Below are positions 9,103 to 18,104 of a stretch of DNA of 64,000 nt, piece by piece; within the stretch, counting starts at the first letter, position 1, and each line of letters begins with the position of its first letter. The notes under the pieces are model-generated. The model was not told where the DNA came from. It made no database searches and saw nothing but the letters and a program-made list of their open reading frames with translations. Location: positions 124,001 to 188,000 of the forward strand of contig NZ_CP018092.1 of the NCBI RefSeq assembly GCF_002754935.1, written 5' to 3'. Made by a program: the position numbers and the translations under genes. The stretch is from Thermostichus lividus PCC 6715. Lineage in GTDB: Bacteria > Cyanobacteriota > Cyanobacteriia > Thermosynechococcales > Thermosynechococcaceae.

Positions 9103-9533
9103 GGAAACTCTTGCATTTGGGGATGGGAGCGATAGTCGCGATCGCCACTGAGCCATTCTACCAAGGTAATTTTGACCCGACCCGCCGCATTGGGAATAAT
9201 TAAAAACTCTGCCTCTGCTTGGCTGTTCACCACACGAGACTTAAGGGTTGTAGAACCAGCATCAACAATTCGATTGCTATTGGGCGCATAGATTTCGTAA
9301 TAGATTTGAATGTTGCGAGCGGGCTGATCGGTCTCATTGATCAATCGCCCCGTCAGGCGGTGATACCACACCCCGGCAATGTTTTCACTTTCGAGGGTAA
9401 CCGCAGTCACCTTCACCACTTTAGGGGCTTCCCGCCGCCGTGCCAGCGCCGCTGGAGTGACTACCGGTAACGCCACACCAATGCTTCCCAGCAGCACACT
9501 GCACAGCCAAACGGTTCTCAAGAACTGCATCAT
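9099..9533 (-). CDS. Hypothetical secreted protein, FxLYD-like
   Basis: 144 residues with a signal peptide (FLRTVWLCSVLLGSIGVALP ending near ALA) and a mature beta-sandwich-like domain. The pattern W-Y-H-R-L-T-G-R-L-I-N-E-T ... N-I-Q-I-Y-Y-E-I-Y recalls the FxLYD and immunoglobulin-like domains of secreted bacterial proteins. Probably periplasmic. No specific function can be given. Confidence 0.55.
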   Translation of the reverse strand: MMQFLRTVWLCSVLLGSIGVALPVVTPAALARRREAPKVVKVTAVTLESENIAGVWYHRLTGRLINETDQPARNIQIYYEIYAPNSNRIVDAGSTTLKSRVVNSQAEAEFLIIPNAAGRVKITLVEWLSGDRDYRSHPQMQEFP

Positions 9534-9706
9534 AAAATCTTTCAGCCACGAGAATGGTAAAGTGTAAGACGTAAAACCTTGTGTTGGCGATCGCTCTTTA
9601 GCCTAGCATTTCGCTGTTCGCGGTCATACTGACAGTTGCTACAACCTCGGCAAAGCATCCTCAACGTCAGGTCTCCATACTTCGGTTTTTGTCAACTGTA
9701 GTCACT

Positions 9707-11071
9707 ATGCCAACCGTTCATGTTATTGGTTTGGGGCGCTCCGGTATCGCTGCGGCTCGCTTACTCAAGCGTCAAGGCTGGCAAGTGGAGGTGAGTGATG
9801 CCCGTCAAACCCCCGCCCTCCAGTCACAGCAACAGCTACTCGAAGCCGAAGGAATTCGGGTCTGTCTGAATTACCGCTTCGACTTAGACACCCTGACCAC
9901 CCTAGGTCTGCAGCGCCCTAGCGAAATTGTGATTAGCCCCGGCGTGCCATGGCACAGTCCTAGTTTGGTTGCCGCGCGCCAAGCCGGTATTCCCGTGCGG
10001 GGAGAAGTGGAAATTGCTTGGAATACCCTTGCTCATCTACCGTGGGTGTGTATTACGGGCACCAACGGCAAAACCACCACAACAGCCCTCACCGCCGCGA
10101 TTTTTCAAGCCGCAGGCTACAACGCACCCGCCTGTGGCAACATCGGCAATAGTATCTGTGAAGTTGCCCTCACCGGCAGTGACCTCGACTGGGTCATTGC
10201 CGAAATTAGTAGCTATCAGTTAGAGTCATTGCCGCCGCTAGCCCCTAAATTTGCCCTTTGGACGACCCTGACCCCAGATCACCTCGAGCGCCATGGTACC
10301 CTTGATGCCTACGTTGAAGCAAAAGCCCACCTAATCAATAGTGCTCACCAACCCATTCTTAACGGGGATGACCCCTACCTGCGCACCCACCTCCGCGATC
10401 GCTGGCCGCAGGCATGGTGGACCAGTATCCACGGGGCAGCAGCACTCCCTAAAGGAATTGAGCAAGGGATTTACATCGAAGCCGGACAAGTATGGGTCAA
10501 AGAGCAGCCCCTAGTACCTGTGAGCCTCTTAAAAATGCCCGGTCAGCATAACCAGCAAAACTTTCTTTTAGCGGTTGCCGCAGCCTATCTTGCTGGCATT
10601 CCTGCCCTCACCATTGCCAACGCTGTTGCCAACTTCTCAGGCGTGCCCCACCGCCTTGAACCCATTTGTACTTGGCGACACGTGCAATGGATTAACGACA
10701 GCAAGGCCACCAACTACGACGCAGCAGCGATTGGCCTAACATCAGTCACCGCCCCAGTGGTCTTGATTGCCGGGGGCCAACCCAAAGCGGGCGATGATCA
10801 AGAATGGCTCAGCCTCATTCAACAAAAAGCCGCATGGGTGCTACTCATTGGCGAAGCGGCTCCTCAGTTTGCTAACCGCCTTGAGGCCATTGGTTTTACC
10901 AACTATGAGATTATGGAAACCCTCGATCGCGCCGTGGCAGTTGCTGCAGATCTCGTTACTGAATATCCCATCAAAACAGTTCTGTTCTCCCCCGCCTGTG
11001 CCAGTTTTGACCAGTATCAGAATTTTGAAGAGCGCGGTGAGCACTTTCGTCAACTATGTCTAGAATTGTAG
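9707..11071 (+). CDS. murD: UDP-N-acetylmuramoylalanine--D-glutamate ligase
   Basis: Adds D-glutamate to UDP-MurNAc-L-Ala in cytoplasmic peptidoglycan synthesis. The product is 454 residues, close to the family length. The N-terminal nucleotide-binding segment [19 protein letters not shown], the Mur-ligase P-loop [15 protein letters not shown], the central ISSYQLESL and the C-terminal [12 protein letters not shown] and [12 protein letters not shown] are all present. I prefer ATG 9707 (MPTVHVIG) over a TTG at 9689. Other wall genes in the window (murI end, amidase, PBP) are not adjacent to it. Confidence 0.95.
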   Translation: MPTVHVIGLGRSGIAAARLLKRQGWQVEVSDARQTPALQSQQQLLEAEGIRVCLNYRFDLDTLTTLGLQRPSEIVISPGVPWHSPSLVAARQAGIPVRGEVEIAWNTLAHLPWVCITGTNGKTTTTALTAAIFQAAGYNAPACGNIGNSICEVALTGSDLDWVIAEISSYQLESLPPLAPKFALWTTLTPDHLERHGTLDAYVEAKAHLINSAHQPILNGDDPYLRTHLRDRWPQAWWTSIHGAAALPKGIEQGIYIEAGQVWVKEQPLVPVSLLKMPGQHNQQNFLLAVAAAYLAGIPALTIANAVANFSGVPHRLEPICTWRHVQWINDSKATNYDAAAIGLTSVTAPVVLIAGGQPKAGDDQEWLSLIQQKAAWVLLIGEAAPQFANRLEAIGFTNYEIMETLDRAVAVAADLVTEYPIKTVLFSPACASFDQYQNFEERGEHFRQLCLEL

Positions 11072-11075
11072 CCCT

Positions 11076-12236
11076 ATGAGCCAGTCTCCAGCGCCTATCC
11101 ACTGGTGGAGCCGCCTATCCGTTGGGAGTCGCCTGCTGATCATTGCATTAGCCGCCCCTCTCTTGACCCTAAACTTTTGGGCGTTTGCCTCAATTCTCAG
11201 CTTTTTTGGCCCCTTGGTGGCGGTGTTAATTTTAGCCTCCCTGTTTGCCTTTCTCTTGAATTACCCCGTGCGTTGGATCGAAGAGCAAGGCAATCCCCGC
11301 GGACCGGCAGCAGTCGTAGTCTTCTTGCTGGCGCTAGTGCTTATTGCCATTGTTGGCATTGTTTTAGTACCCAATGTCTTAAATCAGGCGCAGCAACTCA
11401 TCGCCCGCTTACCCGACTGGTTTAGCTCAAGCCAACGACGGCTCTTAGAGTTTGGCCAGTGGATTGATACCTTGAACTTACCCGTCACCATTGATATTGA
11501 TGCCCTTGCCAACCAATTGCTGGAAAAGCTCAAAGATCAACTACAGGCCGTTGCCCGTGAAGCCCTGAACTTGATTTTAGGGACTGTCAGCAGTGTGGTG
11601 GATGTCATTATCAACGTGATCTTGACGGTGGTCTTGACCTTTTACCTTCTACAGCACGGCGATGAGATTTGGGACGGTTTAATTAGCTGGCTACCAGACA
11701 CCTTACGCCCCACCGCCTCAGAGACCATTCGCAAGAGCTTTGAGAGTTATTTTATTGGCCAGTTAATTCTTGCGTTGTGTATGGGGGTTGGTCTCACCAC
11801 AATTTTTGTGTTCCTGAAAGTGCCCTACGGTTTATTGTTTGGGGTGATTATCGGCGTGATGGCGCTGGTTCCCTTTGGCGGCACGGTGGGCATTATTTCC
11901 GTCAGTTTGTTAGTGACCCTGCAAGATGGCTGGCTTGCTCTGAAGGTGTGCGGGTTTTCCTTTCTGTTTCAACAACTTCTCGAAAATATTGTGGCACCGC
12001 GAATCATTGGCAGCTTCACTGGTCTCAACCCGGTTTGGGTCTTTTTAGCCATTTTGACTGGGGCGCGGGTGTCTGGTCTAGTAGGGGTGGTGATTGCGGT
12101 CCCCATTGCCGTAGTGATTAAAACCTTTCTCGTGAGTGTGCGATCGCGCCTGAACCTCGAAGACTCTTCACAGCTAGAATTATCCGCACCCCCTACCCCA
12201 ACAACCACGTTTTCCTCCAAAATGAATCCATCCTAG
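11076..12236 (+). CDS. AI-2E family transporter (UPF0118) membrane protein
   Basis: 386 residues with about eight membrane helices and the family hallmarks: a long amphipathic central region (LIARLPDWFSSSQRRLLEFG) and the conserved C-terminal part LMALVPFGGTVG... LENIVAPRIIGSFTGLNPVW. Members include TqsA-type exporters and Na+/H+ antiporter-like proteins; the substrate cannot be told. It starts 4 bases after murD, so the two are probably co-transcribed, and the next gene follows within 12 bases. Confidence 0.85.
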   Translation: MSQSPAPIHWWSRLSVGSRLLIIALAAPLLTLNFWAFASILSFFGPLVAVLILASLFAFLLNYPVRWIEEQGNPRGPAAVVVFLLALVLIAIVGIVLVPNVLNQAQQLIARLPDWFSSSQRRLLEFGQWIDTLNLPVTIDIDALANQLLEKLKDQLQAVAREALNLILGTVSSVVDVIINVILTVVLTFYLLQHGDEIWDGLISWLPDTLRPTASETIRKSFESYFIGQLILALCMGVGLTTIFVFLKVPYGLLFGVIIGVMALVPFGGTVGIISVSLLVTLQDGWLALKVCGFSFLFQQLLENIVAPRIIGSFTGLNPVWVFLAILTGARVSGLVGVVIAVPIAVVIKTFLVSVRSRLNLEDSSQLELSAPPTPTTTFSSKMNPS

Positions 12237-12248
12237 GAGATAGTGGCG

Positions 12249-12920
12249 ATGCTGCGTGTAATTCATCCCGGTCTTCTCACCTCATTGGTACTGATTGCCT
12301 TGACGGGAGTCATTACCACAGTAACGGCTTTTATCGGCTATTACGTGGGGCGGGACTCGTTGCGGGGGGTCTCGCAACCCGTGGTCAATCCAATTCTTGG
12401 CAATGCCCTCAGCCACAGTGGTCAAGAGCGCCCCACCATTCTTGATGAGGCTGAAATTATTGCCCGCACCCAAGCCACCATTGCCGACATGAGTAACACC
12501 TCAACGGAGCGAGACATTGTGCCCGCCCCTACTCATCCCGCAGCCCCTGAGCCACAGGCCAGTGAGCAGAGTAGCCTGCCGATTGTGGCAGAGGATAAAG
12601 GGGTGCGATTAGAAGTTCGCTCAGTCCAGTCTATTGGCCAAGACCTGCTTTTGAACGTTACCCTCAAAAATGACAGTAGCCAAGGGATTCAGTTTATTTA
12701 TACGTTTCTGGAAGTGAAAGATGATCACGGGAACCTTCTCAGTGCCTTGACGGAGGGGCTACCCACCGAGCTTCCCGCGGGTAGTGATCTAGCAACCGGT
12801 GTCATTACTATTCCTAAAAGTTTGCTTGCGGACACAACAACCGTTACCCTGCGCTTAGCCAGTTACCCCAACCAAGATGTGCAGCTACAGGCGGCCAATA
12901 TTCCAGTGCGGGGTGAGTAA
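12249..12920 (+). CDS. Hypothetical membrane-anchored protein
   Basis: About 223 residues: an N-terminal membrane anchor (LLTSLVLIALTGVITTVTAF), a Pro/Ala-rich linker (APTHPAAPEPQASEQ) and a C-terminal beta domain (LLLNVTLKNDSSQGIQF ... VTLRLASYPNQDVQLQA). It is probably exported with the domain in the periplasm. I do not recognise the family. AGGAG at 12235-12239 favours ATG 12249 over GTG 12243. It is part of a run murD - AI-2E transporter - this gene - DUF1838 with gaps of 12 bases or less. Confidence 0.55.
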   Translation: MLRVIHPGLLTSLVLIALTGVITTVTAFIGYYVGRDSLRGVSQPVVNPILGNALSHSGQERPTILDEAEIIARTQATIADMSNTSTERDIVPAPTHPAAPEPQASEQSSLPIVAEDKGVRLEVRSVQSIGQDLLLNVTLKNDSSQGIQFIYTFLEVKDDHGNLLSALTEGLPTELPAGSDLATGVITIPKSLLADTTTVTLRLASYPNQDVQLQAANIPVRGE

Positions 12921-12922
12921 CA

Positions 12923-13729
12923 ATGGAGACAGCTACAGCAGAATCCTATCAAGAGTGGGTTGCTGCCCGGGATTGGGTGCGGGTACGGGCAGATTTGGCC
13001 GGGGACACTACGTTTATGGTGTGGCAAGGGGCAGTGTATAGTTTTGTGCCGCAGGAACCGCGCCGCCACCTCTTTAACATTGTCGGCATGAGTGCTGCCC
13101 GCTGTGTGCCTCATCCAGAATCGGGTTGGTATTTTTTATCCCGCGAGCTAACGTTTTACCTTGACCCAGAGACAAATACCGTGGGCGATCGCTGGCGCAA
13201 TCCTTGGACACAGGAGGTGTTAACCGTGATTCCTGTGGCTAATGATCCGGTACAGGGGCTGTTTCGCCGCGAGGTGCCCGCCCAGGTGAGGGCAACCACA
13301 ACTACGTTTCAGTTTGATCTGTTTCCCTACTATGCCAATCCCCTTGCCAGCGACCCCCGGTTTGGTGAGTATAGCCCGCAGCCGCTGTACCAAGCCGTCG
13401 AGCTATTTAAGCTGACGGTGGCAACGGCTGATCTGAAGGAGCAGGAGAGTTCAACAATTCGCGATGTCCAGCTCTACTGGAGCCGCATTGGCCCGTGGTT
13501 GCCGTGGATGAAAATGGGCGATCGCCCCGGTTACCTGATCTACAGTGCCAGTGGCCAAAAAGCCTTTGAGGTTGCTGCGCTGCCGCGGTTACTGCAAGAG
13601 CAACTGCAACGATTGCCCCACTATTGCGAAGCCCCCACTACCTACCGCGACGGGGCGGATATGACCTCATGGCTCTATTTTCAAGAGCATTTTGAGGCCT
13701 ATTTAGCCGGAGAAACCTTTCCGCTGTGA
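12923..13729 (+). CDS. DUF1838 family protein
   Basis: 268 residues. The blocks RVRADLAGDTTFMVWQGAVY, WYFLSRELTFYLDPETN, NPWTQEVLTVIPVANDPVQG and YLIYSASGQKAFEVAALP match what I recall of the DUF1838 family, found in cyanobacteria and proteobacteria. No activity is established. There is no signal peptide, although some family members are secreted. It begins 2 bases after the preceding gene, which argues for co-transcription. Confidence 0.75.
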   Translation: METATAESYQEWVAARDWVRVRADLAGDTTFMVWQGAVYSFVPQEPRRHLFNIVGMSAARCVPHPESGWYFLSRELTFYLDPETNTVGDRWRNPWTQEVLTVIPVANDPVQGLFRREVPAQVRATTTTFQFDLFPYYANPLASDPRFGEYSPQPLYQAVELFKLTVATADLKEQESSTIRDVQLYWSRIGPWLPWMKMGDRPGYLIYSASGQKAFEVAALPRLLQEQLQRLPHYCEAPTTYRDGADMTSWLYFQEHFEAYLAGETFPL

Positions 13730-13784
13730 TCCAATAGAGAATCCTGTGGCACACTGCAAACAGTGACCTTGAAAGGAGTTGCGG

Positions 13785-14747
13785 ATGCCGACGGTTAGTT
13801 TATTGCGGGCTGCTACCTACGATGTGGCGGTGTTGAGCCAGTCTTTGGAGGCACTGTTGGCGCCCCTTGGCGGCATGGCCGCCATTGTTCAACCCGGCGA
13901 TCGCGTCCTCCTGAAGCCCAACTTGCTCACAGGGGCACGCCCAAAGCACGAATGCGTCACCCGTCCTGAGCTAGTGTACTGTGTGGCCAAAATGGTGCAG
14001 GCGGTTGGGGGGCAGCCTTTTTTGGGGGATGGCCCTGCCTTTGGCTCTGCCTTGGGGGTAGCGCGCAACAATGGCTATCTCCCCTTTATTGAGGCGCTGA
14101 ACTTGCCCGTGATTGAATTCCATGGCGATCGCTACAGTACCAGCAATCCTGAGTTTCAGCATCTGCGCCTCAGTAAGGAGGCCATGGCCGCCGACGTGGT
14201 CATTAATTTGCCGAAAGTCAAATCCCACGTCCAACTCACGCTTACCCTTGGTGTGAAAAATCTCTTTGGCTGCGTGCCGGGCAAAATGAAAGCATGGTGG
14301 CACATGGAAGCCGGTAAAGATAGTGATCGCTTCGGGCGGATGCTGGTGGAAACGGCTCGCGCCATCAGCCCCGATCTGACGATTATGGACGGCATTATCG
14401 GCCATGAAGGCAATGGCCCCAGCGGTGGCACCCCCCGCCCCTTGAATATATTAGCGGCCAGCCAGAATGTCTTTGCCCTTGACCGCGCCATGGTGGCCAT
14501 TCTCAATGTTGATCCAGAGCGCATCCCCACCCAGCGCGCAGCGACGGCTCTCGGCTTAAACTACACCCTCGAGGAGCTACACTTTCCCTTGGCGCAACCA
14601 GAAGAACTACAGGTTCCAGACTGGAAACTGCCCAGCCAGATGATGCCCATCGATTTTGGTGCCCCCCGCGTCCTGAAATCTACCTTCAAGCATCTGTATA
14701 TCCGCTGGATTAAAGAACCCTTAGCCACCTATACCCACCAGTCTTAG
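13785..14747 (+). CDS. DUF362 domain protein
   Basis: 320 residues covering one DUF362 domain: VLLKPNLLTGARPKHECVTR, the GDGPAFG loop, VVINLPKVKSHVQLTLTLGV and GIIGHEGNGPSGGTPRPLN. Related proteins are often fused to ferredoxin domains; here there is none and no cysteine cluster, so any redox role is unproven. AAAGGAG at 13772-13778 lies 6 bases before ATG 13785, which I prefer to the TTG at 13779. Confidence 0.85.
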   Translation: MPTVSLLRAATYDVAVLSQSLEALLAPLGGMAAIVQPGDRVLLKPNLLTGARPKHECVTRPELVYCVAKMVQAVGGQPFLGDGPAFGSALGVARNNGYLPFIEALNLPVIEFHGDRYSTSNPEFQHLRLSKEAMAADVVINLPKVKSHVQLTLTLGVKNLFGCVPGKMKAWWHMEAGKDSDRFGRMLVETARAISPDLTIMDGIIGHEGNGPSGGTPRPLNILAASQNVFALDRAMVAILNVDPERIPTQRAATALGLNYTLEELHFPLAQPEELQVPDWKLPSQMMPIDFGAPRVLKSTFKHLYIRWIKEPLATYTHQS

Positions 14748-14980
14748 GAGAAGTACGGTTTTCAGAACCTTGTAAAATTTGTTAACATTAAGAGCATGGG
14801 CGTTTGTACCAGTAGCTAACGATCACACCTGAGCGACTCACCTGATCTGATGGGCTGGGCAGCTACTGACGAAGATACGCGGTAAGTTCACTCTTCGTGT
14901 GCTGTTGATGGCCTAGATGTCTGGAGCATCGGGCAGCCTATCCTTAAGTTCCGTTTTGGCCAGCATTAAGGAGTTGGGGT
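14748..14980. other. Intergenic region, nothing recognised
   Basis: 233 bases between the DUF362 gene and the MITE. A short AT-rich stretch lies at 14770-14790 (TTGTAAAATTTGTTAACATT). The rest has mixed composition, with no open frame and no recognised RNA. It may contain the original promoter of the adenosine-deaminase-like gene, now separated from it by the MITE. Confidence 0.35.
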
Positions 14981-15131
14981 GTTCCTGAACAGAAGTATGA
15001 TTTTCGGGTTTGAGTCTTTTACCGCCCTCACCCTAGCACTCTCCTTTGGGAGAGGGAACAAGACTCTTAGCTCCCCTCTCCCTAGGGAGAAGGGTTGGAG
15101 ATGAGAGCAATTCATGGCCAGATTCAGCAAC
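14981..15131. mobile_element. 151-bp MITE-like repeat, copy 1
   Basis: Nearly the same 151-bp sequence occurs again at 58370-58520. The ends are imperfect inverted repeats: GTTCCTGAA at 14981 and TTCAGCAAC ending at 15131. Inside lie CCGCCCTCACCCTAG and GAGAAGGGTTGGAGATGAG, segments that resemble repeats common in cyanobacterial genomes. It has no coding capacity. It ends 3 bases before the AGGAG ribosome site of the adenosine-deaminase-like gene. Confidence 0.7.
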
Positions 15132-15144
15132 AGCAGGAGTTGGT

Positions 15145-16209
15145 ATGGCACTTTACGCAGAACTGCATCGGCATTTAGGTGGCTCGGTTGTGCCGCGTAT
15201 CCTCTGGCGTTACTTCCAGCGCAACGATCCGTCGCGTGCGGCTCGCTTCCCGGACTATAGCGAATTTGAAACGTTTTACACCAAGCCCCGCCAATCCCTT
15301 GACGAGTATTTAGAGTTACACACCTTAGTAGAGAGTGTGCAAACCCTCCAAACACTACCCTACTTTATTTTTCGGTTGATTCGCGGTGCCTACATTTTTG
15401 AAAACTTGGCGTATCTAGAGCTACGCTATACGCCTTACCTGCGCACCGATCCCCACCTCAGCGAGGCCAGTCGCATTGAGCAAATGGCGGATGTCGTGAA
15501 AACCGTCGGCTTAGCCTGCCAAGTGCCTGAGTATCCGATAGTCACCAGCCAAATTCTCTGTATGCACACGCGGCTACCCTACGCTGTGAATCGAGCCATT
15601 GTCGATTTGGCGGCTCATTTCCCTCAGTTTGTCTGCGGCATTGATTTAGCTGGGGGAGACTCAGTTTATGGCGATCGCCTTGGAGAATTCATCCAACTCT
15701 ATGCCTATGCCCGCGATCGCGGCTTAAAGACCACGGGTCACCTTTACGAAACCGCCAACGGGTGCTACCCCCAACTCCTGCCGTACCTACAACGTATTGG
15801 TCATGGTATTCAAATTCCGTTGCGCTATCCTGAGTTGCTGCCAGAGGTAGCAGCGGCAGGGCAATGCCTTGAGGTGTGTCCCACCACCTATTTTCAAACC
15901 GGCACCCTCGAACGCTACGACCAGTTGCGTTTAGTGTTTAGCCGCTGTTTTGAAGCGGGGGTTGATGTCGCTATCTGTACCGATAATGCTGGCTTGCACA
16001 ACGTGCGCCTGCCCTTCGAGTACGAAAACTTACTCACCCACGACATCCTTAACTTTAAGGAACTGCAAGCCTGCCAAGAAGCGGCCTTTCGCCATGCCTT
16101 TGCCTGGCCCCACGATCACCCTCCCGCCCTACTGTTGAGTCACTTGCTCCAGAACACATTGGGGGTGCTTGGTAGCTCCGTACTTGAGTGCGGGGCGGAA
16201 AAACCATAA
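15145..16209 (+). CDS. Adenosine deaminase-like metal hydrolase
   Basis: 354 residues of the adenosine/AMP deaminase superfamily. The metal and catalytic positions are recognisable: ELHRHLGGS (H-x-H), TGHLYE (His and Glu), RIGHGIQ and the ICTDNAG aspartate. The classic HAGE and STDDP motifs are altered, so the substrate may not be adenosine. AGGAG at 15135-15139 fixes the ATG at 15145. The last 15 or so codons (LGVLGSSVLECGAEKP) run into hairpin-bearing sequence like that at 3455-3480 and directly into IS debris, so the native C-terminus has probably been replaced. A 151-bp MITE ends just upstream. Confidence 0.8.
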   Translation: MALYAELHRHLGGSVVPRILWRYFQRNDPSRAARFPDYSEFETFYTKPRQSLDEYLELHTLVESVQTLQTLPYFIFRLIRGAYIFENLAYLELRYTPYLRTDPHLSEASRIEQMADVVKTVGLACQVPEYPIVTSQILCMHTRLPYAVNRAIVDLAAHFPQFVCGIDLAGGDSVYGDRLGEFIQLYAYARDRGLKTTGHLYETANGCYPQLLPYLQRIGHGIQIPLRYPELLPEVAAAGQCLEVCPTTYFQTGTLERYDQLRLVFSRCFEAGVDVAICTDNAGLHNVRLPFEYENLLTHDILNFKELQACQEAAFRHAFAWPHDHPPALLLSHLLQNTLGVLGSSVLECGAEKP

Positions 16210-16232
16210 AGCGGCGTTAGTCGCCAATTTAT

Positions 16233-16670
16233 AGGAGTGATGTGGGCGGGCTAAAACCCCTCCGCTTTAGCGAGGGGATACAGCCAACTCAGGGGGCTTT
16301 AGCCCTCTCTATGTGTTAAACTAGAGACGTGGAAAGTAGGCGTATCAACTACGCGAAGAAACATCCTAGTACGGAGAAATCCCGGCACGTAAGTCACTAC
16401 CGCTTTGGCGGCAAGCCTAAACCACTGCAAGCAATGGCAGGATGTTGAGCGTATCGAATTGGCTAGTGTTGAAAAGCGCGAAACCACGAACCGAAACATA
16501 AACGTAGTCCCAATAGCAGAAATGCTTGAGGTGAGTAGGGGGTCTTTGACTGCCCCCACCCGCATTAAGTTGTGGGTGACAGCTCAAGGGAAAAGCGAAG
16601 CAACGCGGCTTCAGCCCGTTGCGTAGCATCCTTTGGGAATCCCCTCTCTTTCAAGGAGGAGAGAAGTCAA
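16233..16670 (+). mobile_element. Non-autonomous IS605 derivative (438 bp), copy C
   Basis: Both ends match the larger copies at 32374-34035 and 41835-43702. The left end AGGAGTGATGTGGGCGGG follows a TTAT at 16229-16232, and the right end GAGAGAAGTCAA finishes at 16670. Kept parts are the left-end hairpins (to about 16300) and the last ~140 bases of tnpB plus the right end. tnpA and most of tnpB are gone; an unrelated stretch of about 220 bases lies between. The retained right part covers the region expected to encode the 3' end of the omega-RNA. Confidence 0.8.
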
Positions 16671-16692
16671 GTCTAGTCTAGAGGGGCTTACT

Positions 16693-17856
16693 CTAAGCTG
16701 GCGATCGCGATGTTCCTACGGGATGCGCATAGGAATGCACAACCTCTTGATAGCACACCTCAAGGCGATCCAGATTGCGACTCAGGCTATAGCTTTCGAG
16801 CACTCGTTTCCGTGCTTTTTCCCCCAGTAGCCGGATCATCTCTGGATGGTGGTAAAACATGGGTAGTAAGGTTTGGAGTTGGGTCTTAACATACTGTGGA
16901 TTCAGCACAATCCCTGCTCCCGTCAGGACTTCGCCATCAGCGCCTACATCCGTGGCCAAGCAAGCTAAACCACAGGCCATTGCCTCCAACAGCGACAGAG
17001 ATAGCCCTTCAATTTGCGAAGGCAAAATAAAGACATCACAGCCGCGCAGGATCTCCAACCGTCGCTGATCGTCCACTACCGAGCCTAACCAGAGAATATT
17101 GTGTTCAGGACCATAATGTGCCATTAAGGATGGCATGAGGGAACCGCCACCTACCATCAGGAGTTTGCAATCCTCCGGCATATCTGCGGCGCACCACGAT
17201 CGCAGGAGCGCCTCAACATTTTTTTCAATGGCGATTCTGCCCTGATAGACGTATAAATAGCGCGCCTTAAACTCGTCCTTGGCACCTGAATGTCCAGGGG
17301 TGTACTTGCAAGTATCCACGCCATTGGGAATGATCAGCAGCGTCTGCGCACCAACCCCAAGACGCATTAACAACTCTTTCTGTGCCTGCGAAAAAACGAT
17401 TACACGGTCGTAATTAGCAAGAAACGGGGCATAGAGTTGATAGGTCATTAAGGCGGTGCCTGCCGAGAGGGTGCGATACTTTTCGCTATAGGCAGGGTGA
17501 AACGTTGCCACCAAAGGGATTTTTAACTCAGCACAAATATCCGGCAGAAAAAAGTCAAGGGGCGAGAGCGTTAACGAGGCATGGACAACATCCGGTTTGA
17601 GCTTTTTTAGGGATTCTACCAATACCTTATTCGCCCGCAGAGACGGGAGCGTATAAACCTGTGACTTGTAGAGGCATGGCAGTGGAACATCGGGGCACTC
17701 GCCGTCTTGCTCCACTTCATTTTCATCCTCTTGGGCAAAGTGCAAAAAGCTGACCTGATATCCCCGGTCTAGCAGGCCGTTGGTAATTTCCCGACTGTAG
17801 GTAACGTTACCGCAGGGGGGAGATTTTTTGCCTAACCATGCAATATGAAGAGTCAC
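16693..17856 (-). CDS. Glycosyltransferase family 4 (GT-B fold)
   Basis: 387 residues starting at a GTG. The N-terminal domain has LGKKSPPCGNVTYSREITNG and the nucleotide-side segment DVVHASLTLSPLDFFLPDIC. The C-terminal domain carries the donor-binding pattern IPNGVDTCKYTPG, VYQGRIAIEKNVEALLRSW and FILPSQIEGLSLSLLEAMAC, with the family E-x7-E glutamates. Members use nucleotide sugars to build glycolipids or polysaccharides; the acceptor here is unknown. Its stop lies 22 bases from IS605 copy C, so the downstream flank has been rearranged. Confidence 0.85.
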   Translation of the reverse strand: MTLHIAWLGKKSPPCGNVTYSREITNGLLDRGYQVSFLHFAQEDENEVEQDGECPDVPLPCLYKSQVYTLPSLRANKVLVESLKKLKPDVVHASLTLSPLDFFLPDICAELKIPLVATFHPAYSEKYRTLSAGTALMTYQLYAPFLANYDRVIVFSQAQKELLMRLGVGAQTLLIIPNGVDTCKYTPGHSGAKDEFKARYLYVYQGRIAIEKNVEALLRSWCAADMPEDCKLLMVGGGSLMPSLMAHYGPEHNILWLGSVVDDQRRLEILRGCDVFILPSQIEGLSLSLLEAMACGLACLATDVGADGEVLTGAGIVLNPQYVKTQLQTLLPMFYHHPEMIRLLGEKARKRVLESYSLSRNLDRLEVCYQEVVHSYAHPVGTSRSPA

Positions 17857-18104
17857 ACATTATTCCTTTTAGCTTATTCGGCGGGTAACCCCACACCTTT
17901 CCTTTACCCTATAGGAGTGCTGGACAATAGGCCACAGCGGAGATGGCATATTCTCAAGGCACCGTATGATTATGATAATGGCAGGGAACACCAGCCTTCT
18001 CAGGCCAGACGGAGAATGATAACTACAGTGGTGCTCAAGGATAACCGGTGAATATCGGTGGTGCGAATGGATACATGGTGCAGGGTCATCGCGTTTTCCC
18101 TTGG

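Noticed and set aside
14748-14980. Possible small RNA (6S-like) gene between the DUF362 gene and the MITE
   Set aside because: No convincing long rod-like fold, promoter or terminator could be seen by eye, and I know no supporting synteny.
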